Shown one piece after another: positions 55,323 to 64,000 of a DNA stretch of 64,000 nt. The stretch is from Bacteroidota bacterium (GTDB lineage: Bacteria > Bacteroidota > Bacteroidia > Bacteroidales > JACABE01), in contig JAPLDQ010000020.1 in assembly GCA_026391675.1 (NCBI GenBank), positions 1 to 64,000 on the forward strand, in the 5' to 3' direction. Both the position numbers and the translations under genes were made by a program. Below the pieces are notes generated by a model. That model searched no databases, had not been told where the DNA came from, and saw nothing but the letters and a program-made list of their open reading frames with translations. Each line of letters begins with the position of its first letter. Positions within the stretch are counted from its first letter, which is position 1.

Positions 55323-58265
55323 ATGAAAAATAAAATTGTAAGTTTTTTTTACCTGATAAGTATTTTGCTAGCTCAAAATAGTTTTACTTATGCTCAATCC
55401 AGGCCATTTAATCAAAAACCTGCCATAAGCAGCTGGACAACAAATAATCCTTTTAAAACAGATGTTTTTGTTGAAAACCTTGGACAATTTAATAGCTGGG
55501 CAAAATCCTCATTGCCAATAAAATATGCTGTTAATAATTCCGATAAGATATTTTTTACCAATCAAGGTGTAATTTTCAGACTGGAAAAATCTGAAAAATT
55601 ATCAGAGGAAGAAAGGGAAAAGATTGAAAGCAAAGGTAACAAAGAAACCGCTAAAAAGAGTAAAATATATTATATAAGCATGAATTGGGAAGGCTGCAAT
55701 CCTGATGCAGAGCTTGTTGCTTTTGAGGAAAATGAAGGCTATTATACATTCGGAGAAAAAGGCTATGAAAATGTTAAGGCCAAAGGCTATAAAAAATTGC
55801 TGTATAAAAATATGTATCCGGATATTGATGTTGAATATATTATTCCCGAAAAAGGAGGTATAAAATATAAACTGATTTTGCATCCGGGTGCTGATGTTTC
55901 GATTGTAAAGATGAGGTATAGCGGAGATATTAAAAAACTTAAAAAAGATAAAAGGGGAAATTTGATAATAAAAACACCAGCCGGTGATGTAATAGACCAT
56001 GCACCTCATAGCTATTACGAAATAAATAACTCAAATATAGCTTCATCTTTTCAAATAAAAGGAAATACTGTCTTTTTTCAATTAATTGTATTAAACGCTT
56101 TAAGAAAAAATCAAACAATTCTAATTGATCCATGGACAACAACTCCTACAACTATGTCCACAAATATTGCAGCATTAGATATTGATTATGATAGATATGG
56201 AAATGCATTTTTTTCAGGTGGAACATGTCCTTATAAACTTTCAAAATATTCCAGTACAGGAGTTTTTTTATGGACCTTCACAAATCCAGCTATATGGGGA
56301 AACTTTGGGTCTGAATTAAGCTATTCTAAATTCTGTGTATTACCAACTTCAGGAACTACATTTATAGGTGAAGGATTTGCTGGTTCCAATCCAGGTAGTC
56401 GTATAATGAAAATTGGTAACAACGGAATACTAACATATACATCACCTTTTTTTGGATTAAATAATGAAATATGGCGAATGTTTTATAATAATTGTAGTAA
56501 ACAACTCATAGCATTTGGAGGTGGAACACAAAATTATGATAATTTAAAGATAATTACTGATACTAATTTAAATGGAAGTATCTCGAAAAGTTTTAATGGT
56601 GCAAATTGTTTATGTAATGATGTTGCTGCTTCACAAATGGATAATAATGGCGATTTTTATGCTATAATGACAAGTAAATATAGTTGTCCTTCAGTAGAAG
56701 GCAAATTACAAAAAAGTTTATTTTCATCAAATTATAATGCTCCCTGTGCATTTGAAGTGCAATCATTTTACAGATTCCAGGAAAGTAATTCATTATTGGG
56801 AGTAACTGGTAATGTTCTTACAGTTAGAGCAAATGCAATAGCTGTTAATAACAATTATGTTTTTACATACGATGGTAAAACGATTAAAGCCTGGAATAAA
56901 ATAAATGGTAGTTTAATAGATTCAGTTGTTGTTTTTATTAACAATACTGCAGGATATTTAAGAGTTCACGAAGGAATTGATGTGGATGAATGTAATAATG
57001 TTTATGTAGGAGGAACAAATCAAGTAAATGTATATTCTTTTACAGCTAATTCATTTGTTTTACAAAGCCCTATTATTACTAATATACCTGACAATGTTCA
57101 TGACATAAAATTAGACCGAGTTAATGGCATATTATATATTTGTGGAAATGGATTTGTAACTAAAATGAATGCAACAATAACTTGTAACAGTTCTCCTTAT
57201 TTAACGGTTAATACAAATACAACAGTAGATTCTTGTCAGGGGAAAGCTTGTGTACATGCAAGTGGTGGTGTGCCCCCTTATATTTATCAGTGGAGTAACG
57301 GCTCTACAGATAGTTGTATATCAGGAGTGCCTTCTGGAATTTATACTATATGTGTTATGGATAATTCATGTATGATGAATAACATTTTTGATACAATAGT
57401 AATTAATTCTTCAATTCAAATTGCTATAACACCAATTCATCCGGTAATTTGTGCCGGAGATACAATTTCGTTAACTGCATCTGCGAGTTCTCCTACTCCT
57501 TTTTTATGGAACACAGGTTTTTTAGGAAATACAATTACTGTATCTCCATTAAATACTACTACATACACAGTAACTAATATTTTATGTCCTGATACTCTCA
57601 GTACTATTGTAATTGTTAATCAAAAAAATTATACTAACTTAAATCCCTCTATTTGTCAGGGTAATGTTTTTCATTGTGGAAATAACAACTATACCTCTGC
57701 TGGTATCTTTAAAGACACTTTAACAAATATATCAGGTTGTGATAGTATTATTACGATTAACCTGAATGTAATTCAATTATCAAACAATATTTTAGGAAGT
57801 GATACCACTATATGTGAAGGTATTCCTTATGCCTTGAAAGCAAATTATCCAAATGCTACTTACCAATGGCAGGATGGTAGTTTAAATCCGACATTTACAG
57901 TTTTAGAAAAAGGCTTATACTGGGTAAAGGCTACTATTGACAGTTGTAATGCCATTGATAGTATTTATGTGGAATTTATTGATTGTGAGATATTATTGGA
58001 AATGCCCAATGTTATTACTCCAAATGGAGATGGTTTGAATGATGTCTTTGTTCCTTCCAAATTTAAAAATATACTAAAAATGCATACGCAGATTTATAAC
58101 CGTTGGGGAGCATTAATTCATGAGACCGATAAACTTAAAGTAGAGTGGGATGGAAAACATAATAATAAAATTGTGGCAGATGGAGTGTATTACTGGATTA
58201 TCAATTATACGGACATTAACGGTAAAGAGAAAATGATAAAAGGTTCGTTAACAGTATTGACGTAA
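55323..58265 (+). CDS. T9SS type B surface protein, paralogue 2
   Basis: A 980-residue paralogue of the preceding gene, 12 bp after it, with the same order: signal peptide, DUF7948-like domain, propeller-like middle, SprB-like repeat (GGVPPYIYQWSNGS), Ig-like module, one ICQG...GCDSI unit and a type B sorting domain (MPNVITPNGDGLNDVF, YNRWGALIHE). The N-terminal 300 codons are highly similar to paralogue 1 even at the DNA level. The C-terminal end instead matches paralogue 3. It was evidently formed by duplication followed by recombination. Co-transcription with its neighbours is likely. Confidence 0.85.
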   Translation: MKNKIVSFFYLISILLAQNSFTYAQSRPFNQKPAISSWTTNNPFKTDVFVENLGQFNSWAKSSLPIKYAVNNSDKIFFTNQGVIFRLEKSEKLSEEEREKIESKGNKETAKKSKIYYISMNWEGCNPDAELVAFEENEGYYTFGEKGYENVKAKGYKKLLYKNMYPDIDVEYIIPEKGGIKYKLILHPGADVSIVKMRYSGDIKKLKKDKRGNLIIKTPAGDVIDHAPHSYYEINNSNIASSFQIKGNTVFFQLIVLNALRKNQTILIDPWTTTPTTMSTNIAALDIDYDRYGNAFFSGGTCPYKLSKYSSTGVFLWTFTNPAIWGNFGSELSYSKFCVLPTSGTTFIGEGFAGSNPGSRIMKIGNNGILTYTSPFFGLNNEIWRMFYNNCSKQLIAFGGGTQNYDNLKIITDTNLNGSISKSFNGANCLCNDVAASQMDNNGDFYAIMTSKYSCPSVEGKLQKSLFSSNYNAPCAFEVQSFYRFQESNSLLGVTGNVLTVRANAIAVNNNYVFTYDGKTIKAWNKINGSLIDSVVVFINNTAGYLRVHEGIDVDECNNVYVGGTNQVNVYSFTANSFVLQSPIITNIPDNVHDIKLDRVNGILYICGNGFVTKMNATITCNSSPYLTVNTNTTVDSCQGKACVHASGGVPPYIYQWSNGSTDSCISGVPSGIYTICVMDNSCMMNNIFDTIVINSSIQIAITPIHPVICAGDTISLTASASSPTPFLWNTGFLGNTITVSPLNTTTYTVTNILCPDTLSTIVIVNQKNYTNLNPSICQGNVFHCGNNNYTSAGIFKDTLTNISGCDSIITINLNVIQLSNNILGSDTTICEGIPYALKANYPNATYQWQDGSLNPTFTVLEKGLYWVKATIDSCNAIDSIYVEFIDCEILLEMPNVITPNGDGLNDVFVPSKFKNILKMHTQIYNRWGALIHETDKLKVEWDGKHNNKIVADGVYYWIINYTDINGKEKMIKGSLTVLT

Positions 58266-58297
58266 AACTTATAACGAAAATAATTTTATATTTATCA

Positions 58298-60274
58298 ATG
58301 AAATATCTAATATTTCTTTTTATATTTTTTATTAATTTCTATGTTGCTCAGGCACAGCTGGAAAGTAATATCTGGTACTTTGGTCATAATGCAGGAATAA
58401 CATTTAGCAATAGTCCACCAACTGCTCTTACAAATGGTGCATTAGACACAAGGGAAGGATGTGCAACTATATGCGATAACACAGGGAATTTGCTTTTTTA
58501 TACAGATGGAATAACGGTTTATAATAAACTTCATCAAATTATGGATAATGGTAGTGGTTTGCATGGTAATCCTTCGTCAACACAATCAGCCATAATAGTT
58601 CCAAAGCCTTCAGGTAATAATATTTTCTATATTTTTACTGTTGATGCTTATGGCGGTAGTGGGGGACTTCAATATTCTGAAGTCGATATGAATTTAAATG
58701 CTGGTATAGGAAAAGTTATAAATAAGAATATAATTATATTACAACCAACTTCAGAAAAAGTTACAGTAGCAAAGCATAGCAATAATTCTTCATATTGGCT
58801 TATAACACATGGGATTAATAGTAATGATTTTTATAGTTTTTTAATTTCTTCCACCGGGATTAATACAACCGCGGTAATTAGTTCTGTAGGTTTAACTCAA
58901 CTGTATGATGTTTCAGTAGTTGGATATTTAAAAGTTTCAAGTAATAACCATAAATTAGCATCAGCCAGATGGTCGGCACCCGGGATATTAGAAATCTTTG
59001 ATTTTAATAATACTAATGGTCAGGTATCAAACAATCAGTTAATTGCAAGTAATGAAGAGTTTTACGGAGTTGAATTTTCTCCTAATAATAATATGTTATA
59101 TGTTTCACTTTTTAATCCATCCAAAATTTATCAATTTAATTTATTGGCATCAAATATTGCTAATTCAAAAACTACAATTAATAGTAATAGTTTTTATTTT
59201 GGTGGTGCTTTGCAGATTGGATTAGACAGTAAAATTTACTATTGTCAGGAAAATAATCCTTATTTAAGCGTTATAAATAACCCGGATAATATTAATTGTA
59301 ATTTCTATCAAAACACAATATCATTAAATGGTAAACTTAGTAATATAGGGTTGCCAAACATTATTCCATCTTTAATAATTATTAATAATTGTGTTCCTGT
59401 TGCATCATTTAATTCTTCACAAACCAATGTATGTCAGGGAGAACAAATTTTTTTCACAAATACATCATCTGTTCCCACAACTTCTCAAAAATGGCTTATA
59501 AATAATCAACTATTTGATACAAATTATAATTCATCATATATATTTAATAATGCCGGTCAATTTAATATTTCTCTGATTGTATTCAATGATACCTGCAGTG
59601 ATACATCAGATTTAATAATAAATGTAAATCCTGTTGCATATAGTATTTTAAATCCAAATATTTGTCAGGGTGATACATTTAAAGTTGGTATTCATAATTA
59701 CATAAGTTCAGGTAGTTATATTGATATTTTAACAACTAATTCAGGCTGTGATAGTATTATCAAAACAAACCTAACAATAACAGCTTTCCCGGTTTTAAAT
59801 TTAGGAAATGATACTACGATTTGTAATGGTGAACCTTTTCTATTAGATGTATCAACTGTTAATGGAATATATTTATGGCAGGATAATTCAGTTAATTCTG
59901 TTTATAATATATCTGATCAAGGCTTATACTGGGTTAAAGTTTCTATTGATAGCTGTAGTATTACTGATAGTATTTATATATATACAAGAGATTGTTCTGC
60001 TATTCTGGAAATGCCCAATATTATCACTCCAAATGGTGATGGAATTAATGATATTCTTATTCCTGCCAAAATCAAAAATGTGCTAAAAATGCATACAATG
60101 ATTTATAATCGTTGGGGTAATAAGATTTATGAAACTGATAAACTTAATATAGAGTGGGATGGGAAAATAAATGATAGAATTGTTGCTGATGGCGTGTATT
60201 ACTGGATTATCAATTATACGGACATTAACGGTAAAGAGAAAATGATAAAGGGTTCGTTAACGGTGATGAAGTAA
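58298..60274 (+). CDS. T9SS type B surface protein, paralogue 3
   Basis: A 658-residue exported protein, 32 bp after paralogue 2. It lacks the DUF7948-like domain. The N-terminal 370 residues are a propeller-like domain (NIWYFGHNAGITFS, TREGCATICDNTGNLLFYTDG). A PKD-like module (VCQGEQIFFTNTS), one ICQG...GCDSI unit and a type B sorting domain (MPNIITPNGDGINDIL, YNRWGNKIYE) follow. The last 56 nt before the stop region are identical to paralogue 2. All three genes probably build one kind of surface structure needing T9SS and SprB-like gliding machinery, which is not in this window. Confidence 0.82.
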   Translation: MKYLIFLFIFFINFYVAQAQLESNIWYFGHNAGITFSNSPPTALTNGALDTREGCATICDNTGNLLFYTDGITVYNKLHQIMDNGSGLHGNPSSTQSAIIVPKPSGNNIFYIFTVDAYGGSGGLQYSEVDMNLNAGIGKVINKNIIILQPTSEKVTVAKHSNNSSYWLITHGINSNDFYSFLISSTGINTTAVISSVGLTQLYDVSVVGYLKVSSNNHKLASARWSAPGILEIFDFNNTNGQVSNNQLIASNEEFYGVEFSPNNNMLYVSLFNPSKIYQFNLLASNIANSKTTINSNSFYFGGALQIGLDSKIYYCQENNPYLSVINNPDNINCNFYQNTISLNGKLSNIGLPNIIPSLIIINNCVPVASFNSSQTNVCQGEQIFFTNTSSVPTTSQKWLINNQLFDTNYNSSYIFNNAGQFNISLIVFNDTCSDTSDLIINVNPVAYSILNPNICQGDTFKVGIHNYISSGSYIDILTTNSGCDSIIKTNLTITAFPVLNLGNDTTICNGEPFLLDVSTVNGIYLWQDNSVNSVYNISDQGLYWVKVSIDSCSITDSIYIYTRDCSAILEMPNIITPNGDGINDILIPAKIKNVLKMHTMIYNRWGNKIYETDKLNIEWDGKINDRIVADGVYYWIINYTDINGKEKMIKGSLTVMK

Positions 60275-60287
60275 TACTAAACTGAAT

Positions 60288-61727
60288 TTATTTAGATTTC
60301 AATAGCAACCTGTCGTACAAAAAAAGCATAAGTGCTGTAAACAAGCCAATTCCGGAGAATACCATCCAGATGTTTGAAGGGTGGTAGGTATTCCATAAAT
60401 ATTGGGTAAGTTCAAGCTTATTCATTCCCATTGATTGTGAGGCCTGCCTGATATAATCGTTTTGGGTAAAAGTATCTGAAATTTCAGGAATTTTCAAACC
60501 TCTTACAGCCACTTCGTTTTTAAGCAAGCTTATTTTATCTGACATATTAGTATAAACATTCCCTGATAAAATACCTGCAAAGAAATTGCCACCTGCCAGG
60601 GGTAGAAATGAAGTTCCCATGTAAAGCGCAGTTTTATCTTTGGGAGCTATCCGACCGATATATTCCGAAATTTTCGGGGAACTCGCCATTTCGCCGAAAG
60701 AAAATATCATAATGGAAAGAAAAAGATACATTCCGTTTTGTGTTACAAACCAAAGTCCTAAGCCGATAGAACATACAAGAATACCACTAATCATTGCATT
60801 CAGTGGTTTGAATTTCATAATAAAAGTTGAGGTAATAATCTGAAAGAGTATGATATACATAGCGTCAATATTGATCAGCATTTCAGGTGAAATTCCACCT
60901 TCGGCATTACCAATTTTAGAAGCTATGGCAGGGGAGATGCTGGCTATGGCATTGTATACAATATTGGTATCCACCCATTGCTCAATAAAAGTTGGCAGGG
61001 TAAAGAAAAGCTGCCAGTACATGGTCCAGAAACCAACAATTATCAATAAAAACAATACAAATTTAAAATCTTTAATGGCTTCAAAAATATTCCTGAAAAC
61101 ATTGGCAATTACTTTTAACAATGGTTCAGTCGTTTTTTTACGTTCAGGTTCTTTGTAAAATAAGAGTAATATAAGATTGAATAAAATAACGCATGATGAC
61201 ATGATAAACACATAATTCCAGTGAACAGCCCTTAATTTGGAAGCAAATACAGGTCCTACAAATGCACCTATGTTTACAGTCATGTAAAATATGCCAAAAC
61301 CTACCGAAGAGTTGGAATCGTTGGTATTGCGGGCAATAGTAGCTGAAATTACCGGTTTGAATAAAGCGGCACCAATAGCAACAAACAGAAATACAATAAA
61401 TACAAGAGTATAACTTTCGACTCTACCCATAATGAAATAGCCACTGGATAATATGATATAAGCCACTAACAGCACTTTCTTATATCCGAATTTATCAGCA
61501 ATAGATCCTGTTATTACCGGCAAAAAATATAAAATGAATGTAACAGTGCCCATTAAATGCCCTTTCTGTATCTGTGTAAAACCGAGTGCCCCCGTTTCTT
61601 TTGAGCCTGTTAGATATAAAGCCAGAACGGCAAACATACCATAATATGCCCAGCGTTCAAAAAGCTCCATACTGCATGCCATCCAGAAACTTCGACTAAA
61701 GGATTTAAAAACTGAAATTAACTTCAT
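60288..61727 (-). CDS. POT/PTR-family peptide transporter
   Basis: A 479-residue proton-coupled oligopeptide transporter of the major facilitator superfamily. The POT signature FERWAYYGM (about 23-31) contains the E-x-x-E-R motif of proton coupling, and FYMTVNIGAFVGP is the PTR2 signature. Twelve to fourteen membrane helices are visible. It should import di- and tripeptides, a good partner for the secreted proteases nearby. It converges with paralogue 3 across 13 bp and lies after the HhH gene on the same strand. Confidence 0.9.
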   Translation of the reverse strand: MKLISVFKSFSRSFWMACSMELFERWAYYGMFAVLALYLTGSKETGALGFTQIQKGHLMGTVTFILYFLPVITGSIADKFGYKKVLLVAYIILSSGYFIMGRVESYTLVFIVFLFVAIGAALFKPVISATIARNTNDSNSSVGFGIFYMTVNIGAFVGPVFASKLRAVHWNYVFIMSSCVILFNLILLLFYKEPERKKTTEPLLKVIANVFRNIFEAIKDFKFVLFLLIIVGFWTMYWQLFFTLPTFIEQWVDTNIVYNAIASISPAIASKIGNAEGGISPEMLINIDAMYIILFQIITSTFIMKFKPLNAMISGILVCSIGLGLWFVTQNGMYLFLSIMIFSFGEMASSPKISEYIGRIAPKDKTALYMGTSFLPLAGGNFFAGILSGNVYTNMSDKISLLKNEVAVRGLKIPEISDTFTQNDYIRQASQSMGMNKLELTQYLWNTYHPSNIWMVFSGIGLFTALMLFLYDRLLLKSK

Positions 61728-61754
61728 TTTAGTGGTATTTAATATGTTATTCGT

Positions 61755-62723
61755 TTAATTAACAGATAAATAGGGTGCGATTTTATTATAAAAATCATCA
61801 TAAACCAAATTTACTTTTCTGATTTCGCTTACCGATTTAAATTCACCATGCAGTGTACGATAACTTACTATTGCCTTGGCTACATAATAATCAAAATAAG
61901 GATGTTTCTTTAATTCCTGAATACTGGCTTTATTGATATTGATTTTCTGTATTGCAGATGCATTGATAGTAACAGATGCTTGTATCATCGCGTATTTTGC
62001 ACTGTCGATACCATAAACTTCACGCAATTGTTCTTTCTTAACAAAGCCACCCAGTTTATTGCGATAATTTGCAATTCTGCGTGCAAAAGCAGGACCGATA
62101 CCTTTTATTTCCTGTAAATCGTTGGTGTCAGCAGAATTTAATTCTGCAGTAAATACTGCTTTTTGTTTGTTTTCGTATTTAACAGAAGTATTGCTATTTG
62201 TACGGTTATCAGGAATTGAGATAAAAGGCTCAAGAATATTATATTCTTCGCTGCTGATACAATACATTTTTTTGAAATCTTCTTTTTTGTAAAATTTTCC
62301 GCCTTTATTGCGGAAATTGAGCAAAGTTTTAATTTGCTTATCACTTAATCCCATTTCTTTCATTTCGTCTGTTTGTATGGTGTTGGGATTAAACTCAAAT
62401 GGTTTTAAATTGATTGCAGCAAAGGATTTATCACTATTGTTAAAATCGAATTTCTGATTATCTGAATAAGATTTATTATGCTCAGCTTTTCCTGCTGAAT
62501 CGGAATAACTTTCAAATGCAGTAATCTCTTTGCTGAATTTATCAATATTAAGATGTTGATTCTTTGTTAAATAAGGAAAAATAAACATCCGGATAATCAA
62601 TAATAACAACATCAGGCTAAACAATACAATAATACCTCTTCTCTCTCTTTTAGTGAAAGAAAAGTAGTATTTCAGCTGATGTATTAGTTTTTTCAATAAA
62701 TATAACTTTAGTTCTTTCAACAA
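61755..62723 (-). CDS. ComEA-like helix-hairpin-helix membrane protein
   Basis: A 322-residue protein with one membrane helix (about 30-50), then a charged linker and three helix-hairpin-helix units. The second is the clearest: LNSADTNDLQEIKGIGPAFARRIANYR. The first is LSDKQIKTLLNFRNKGGKFYKKED and the third ININKASIQELKKHPYFDYY. This matches the triple-HhH ComEA relatives common in Bacteroidota. Double-stranded DNA binding at the membrane is expected, possibly in DNA uptake. It lies 27 bp upstream of the transporter gene, on the same strand. Confidence 0.88.
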   Translation of the reverse strand: MLKELKLYLLKKLIHQLKYYFSFTKRERRGIIVLFSLMLLLLIIRMFIFPYLTKNQHLNIDKFSKEITAFESYSDSAGKAEHNKSYSDNQKFDFNNSDKSFAAINLKPFEFNPNTIQTDEMKEMGLSDKQIKTLLNFRNKGGKFYKKEDFKKMYCISSEEYNILEPFISIPDNRTNSNTSVKYENKQKAVFTAELNSADTNDLQEIKGIGPAFARRIANYRNKLGGFVKKEQLREVYGIDSAKYAMIQASVTINASAIQKININKASIQELKKHPYFDYYVAKAIVSYRTLHGEFKSVSEIRKVNLVYDDFYNKIAPYLSVN

Positions 62724-62834
62724 AAATGCGAAAAAATCCTGAAAAACAAGCGATTTTTAGATTTTTCTCTAAAATATTTTATTTCAACATTAAAAATAAA
62801 ATATCTTTGTATGCAATAATCAATGCTTTTTGTT

Positions 62835-64000
62835 ATGGAAAAAACGATTACTGATTCATCTCATTTTAAGAAATCATTTGGATTATATGGAGCTATAGCT
62901 ATTGTTGCCGGTTCCATGATAGGCTCCGGTATTTTTATTGTCAGTGCTGATATTTCCAGAAACCTTGGTTCACCCTTTTATTTATTGCTGACATGGTTAA
63001 TTACCGGTTTTATTACTTTAATTGCAGCATTAAGCTATGGTGAACTGGCTGCTATGATGCCTAAAGCCGGTGGGCAATACGTTTATCTTACCGAAGCATT
63101 TAATCCGTTTATCGGATTCCTCTACGGATGGACTTTTTTTCTGGTTATACAAACAGGAACTATCGCTGCAGTAGCTGTTGCCTTTGCAAAATATACCGGT
63201 GTAATTTTTCCTTTCTTTAGTGAATCGAATATACTAATGGATTTAGGGTTTATTAAAATTTCAGCCGCTCAGTTACTGGCCATTCTTAGTTTGATTGTAT
63301 TAACCATGATTAATTACAGGGGAATAAAGAATGGGAAAATTATTCAACTGAGTTTTACCATAACAAAGGTAATTGCTATAGCAGGACTTATTATTCTGGG
63401 ATTTATTATTGCATCAGGAAGCAGTTTCTGGTCAGTTAATTTCAGCGATATGTGGACAGTAAAAACTACTGTATTTGAAGGAGGTAAAATTATTTCAATT
63501 AAAGAAATTACAGGTATCGCCATATTGACAACAATAGGCGTGGCAATGGTTGGCAGCGTTTTTTCAAGTGATGCCTGGAACAACGTTACATTTATTGCAG
63601 GAGAAATTAAAAATCCTAACCGGAATATTCCGCTCAGTTTGTTCTGGGGTGTTTTAATTGTAACTATTATATATATATTAGCCAATTTGGTATATATTAA
63701 CTTGCTCCCATTGCAGGGAAGTCCTGATGCTACTGATGTAATCGGCAGAGGTATTCAGTTTGCAACGTCAGACAGGATAGGTGTAGCCGCAGCAACCAGA
63801 ATTTTCGGTAGTTCTGCAGCGTTTGTTATGGCTGTATTGATTATGATATCTACATTTGGTTGTAATAATGGTCTTGTATTATCAGGTGCCAGGGTGTATT
63901 ATGCAATGGGTAACGACGGACTTTTCTTTAAAAAAGTTGCCAAACTGAATAAGTTTTCAGTACCGGGTGTAGCTTTGATTATTCAATGTGTTTGGGCAAG
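62835..64000 (+). CDS. APC-family amino-acid permease (partial, runs off right edge)
   Basis: An open frame from ATG 62835 with no stop before the window end gives at least 388 codons. The first helix contains AIAIVAGSMIGSGIFIV, the substrate-binding GSGIF motif of APC permeases, and ALSYGELAAMMPKAGGQYVY follows. About ten hydrophobic helices are visible. It is probably an amino-acid antiporter or symporter; the substrate is unclear. An ATG at 62823 is also in frame. TATCTTTG at 62802-62809 is the likely -7 box, which leaves a short leader for either start. It is divergent from the HhH gene. Confidence 0.9.
   Translation, partial: MEKTITDSSHFKKSFGLYGAIAIVAGSMIGSGIFIVSADISRNLGSPFYLLLTWLITGFITLIAALSYGELAAMMPKAGGQYVYLTEAFNPFIGFLYGWTFFLVIQTGTIAAVAVAFAKYTGVIFPFFSESNILMDLGFIKISAAQLLAILSLIVLTMINYRGIKNGKIIQLSFTITKVIAIAGLIILGFIIASGSSFWSVNFSDMWTVKTTVFEGGKIISIKEITGIAILTTIGVAMVGSVFSSDAWNNVTFIAGEIKNPNRNIPLSLFWGVLIVTIIYILANLVYINLLPLQGSPDATDVIGRGIQFATSDRIGVAAATRIFGSSAAFVMAVLIMISTFGCNNGLVLSGARVYYAMGNDGLFFKKVAKLNKFSVPGVALIIQCVWA

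Overview
The window is a 64 kb piece of a chromosome from a member of the phylum Bacteroidota, probably free-living or from an anoxic habitat. The evidence is consistent. The DNA is AT-rich. The primary sigma factor is the short Bacteroidota type, and many genes are preceded by the matching -7 element TAnnTTTG. Secreted proteins carry C-terminal type IX secretion (T9SS) sorting domains of both type A and the gliding-associated type B. Several families are largely confined to the phylum (DUF4296, DUF4833, DUF3822, DUF6261), and the dihydroorotase is the Bacteroidota variant. Ferredoxin-dependent 2-oxoacid oxidoreductase and a rubrerythrin-like ferritin point to anaerobic or microaerobic metabolism. 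Class and genus cannot be fixed from the sequence alone.

Layout. 1-5150 is the accessory part. It holds a gene-free repeat-rich stretch with a REP-like hairpin and six alternating copies of a TTGCCATT motif, then a DUF6261 gene, an AT-rich OLD-type ATPase/TOPRIM nuclease gene and a convergent secreted trypsin-like protease. 5154-13034 is a minus-strand metabolic block: korB/korA, a secreted alkaline phosphatase, a DUF4296 lipoprotein, pyrC, polyprenol-phosphate mannosyltransferase and a secreted endonuclease/phosphatase-fold protein. 13220-18929 holds secreted proteins, two tRNA-Leu genes, a phosphodiesterase-like lipoprotein and the folate genes pabB-pabC followed by ridA. 19001-26788 (minus) has a large DUF2339-like membrane protein, a PAP2 phosphatase and the xanthine dehydrogenase operon xdhC-xdhA-xdhB.

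26906-40147 (mostly plus) is core housekeeping: arsenate reductase, an HtrA/Deg protease, the primary sigma factor, pyrG and yidC. It continues with a large secreted protein, a ferritin-like protein (minus strand), a sugar-kinase/RapZ-C fusion and the cluster pilin-like protein-DUF3822-rsmD-cupin. 40162-46344 (minus) holds nth, a 65-residue protein, an ECF sigma factor and tamB. tsaD is divergent from tamB and convergent with ung.

48392-60274 is dominated by cell-envelope and exported proteins: a 43-residue lipoprotein, a beta-rich exported protein, a C10 cysteine protease with CUB-like and T9SS domains, and three tandem giant type B T9SS proteins. The first of these has five tandem 153-bp repeats. 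The window ends with a POT-family peptide transporter, a ComEA-like helix-hairpin-helix protein and an amino-acid permease that runs off the right edge.

I found no complete mobile element, no CRISPR array and no rRNA. The most unusual items are the alternating repeat cluster at 432-657 beside the DUF6261 gene, the kinase/RapZ-C fusion at 36192, the ECF sigma/65-residue protein pair, the OLD nuclease island and the exact 153-bp repeat expansion at 54057-54821.
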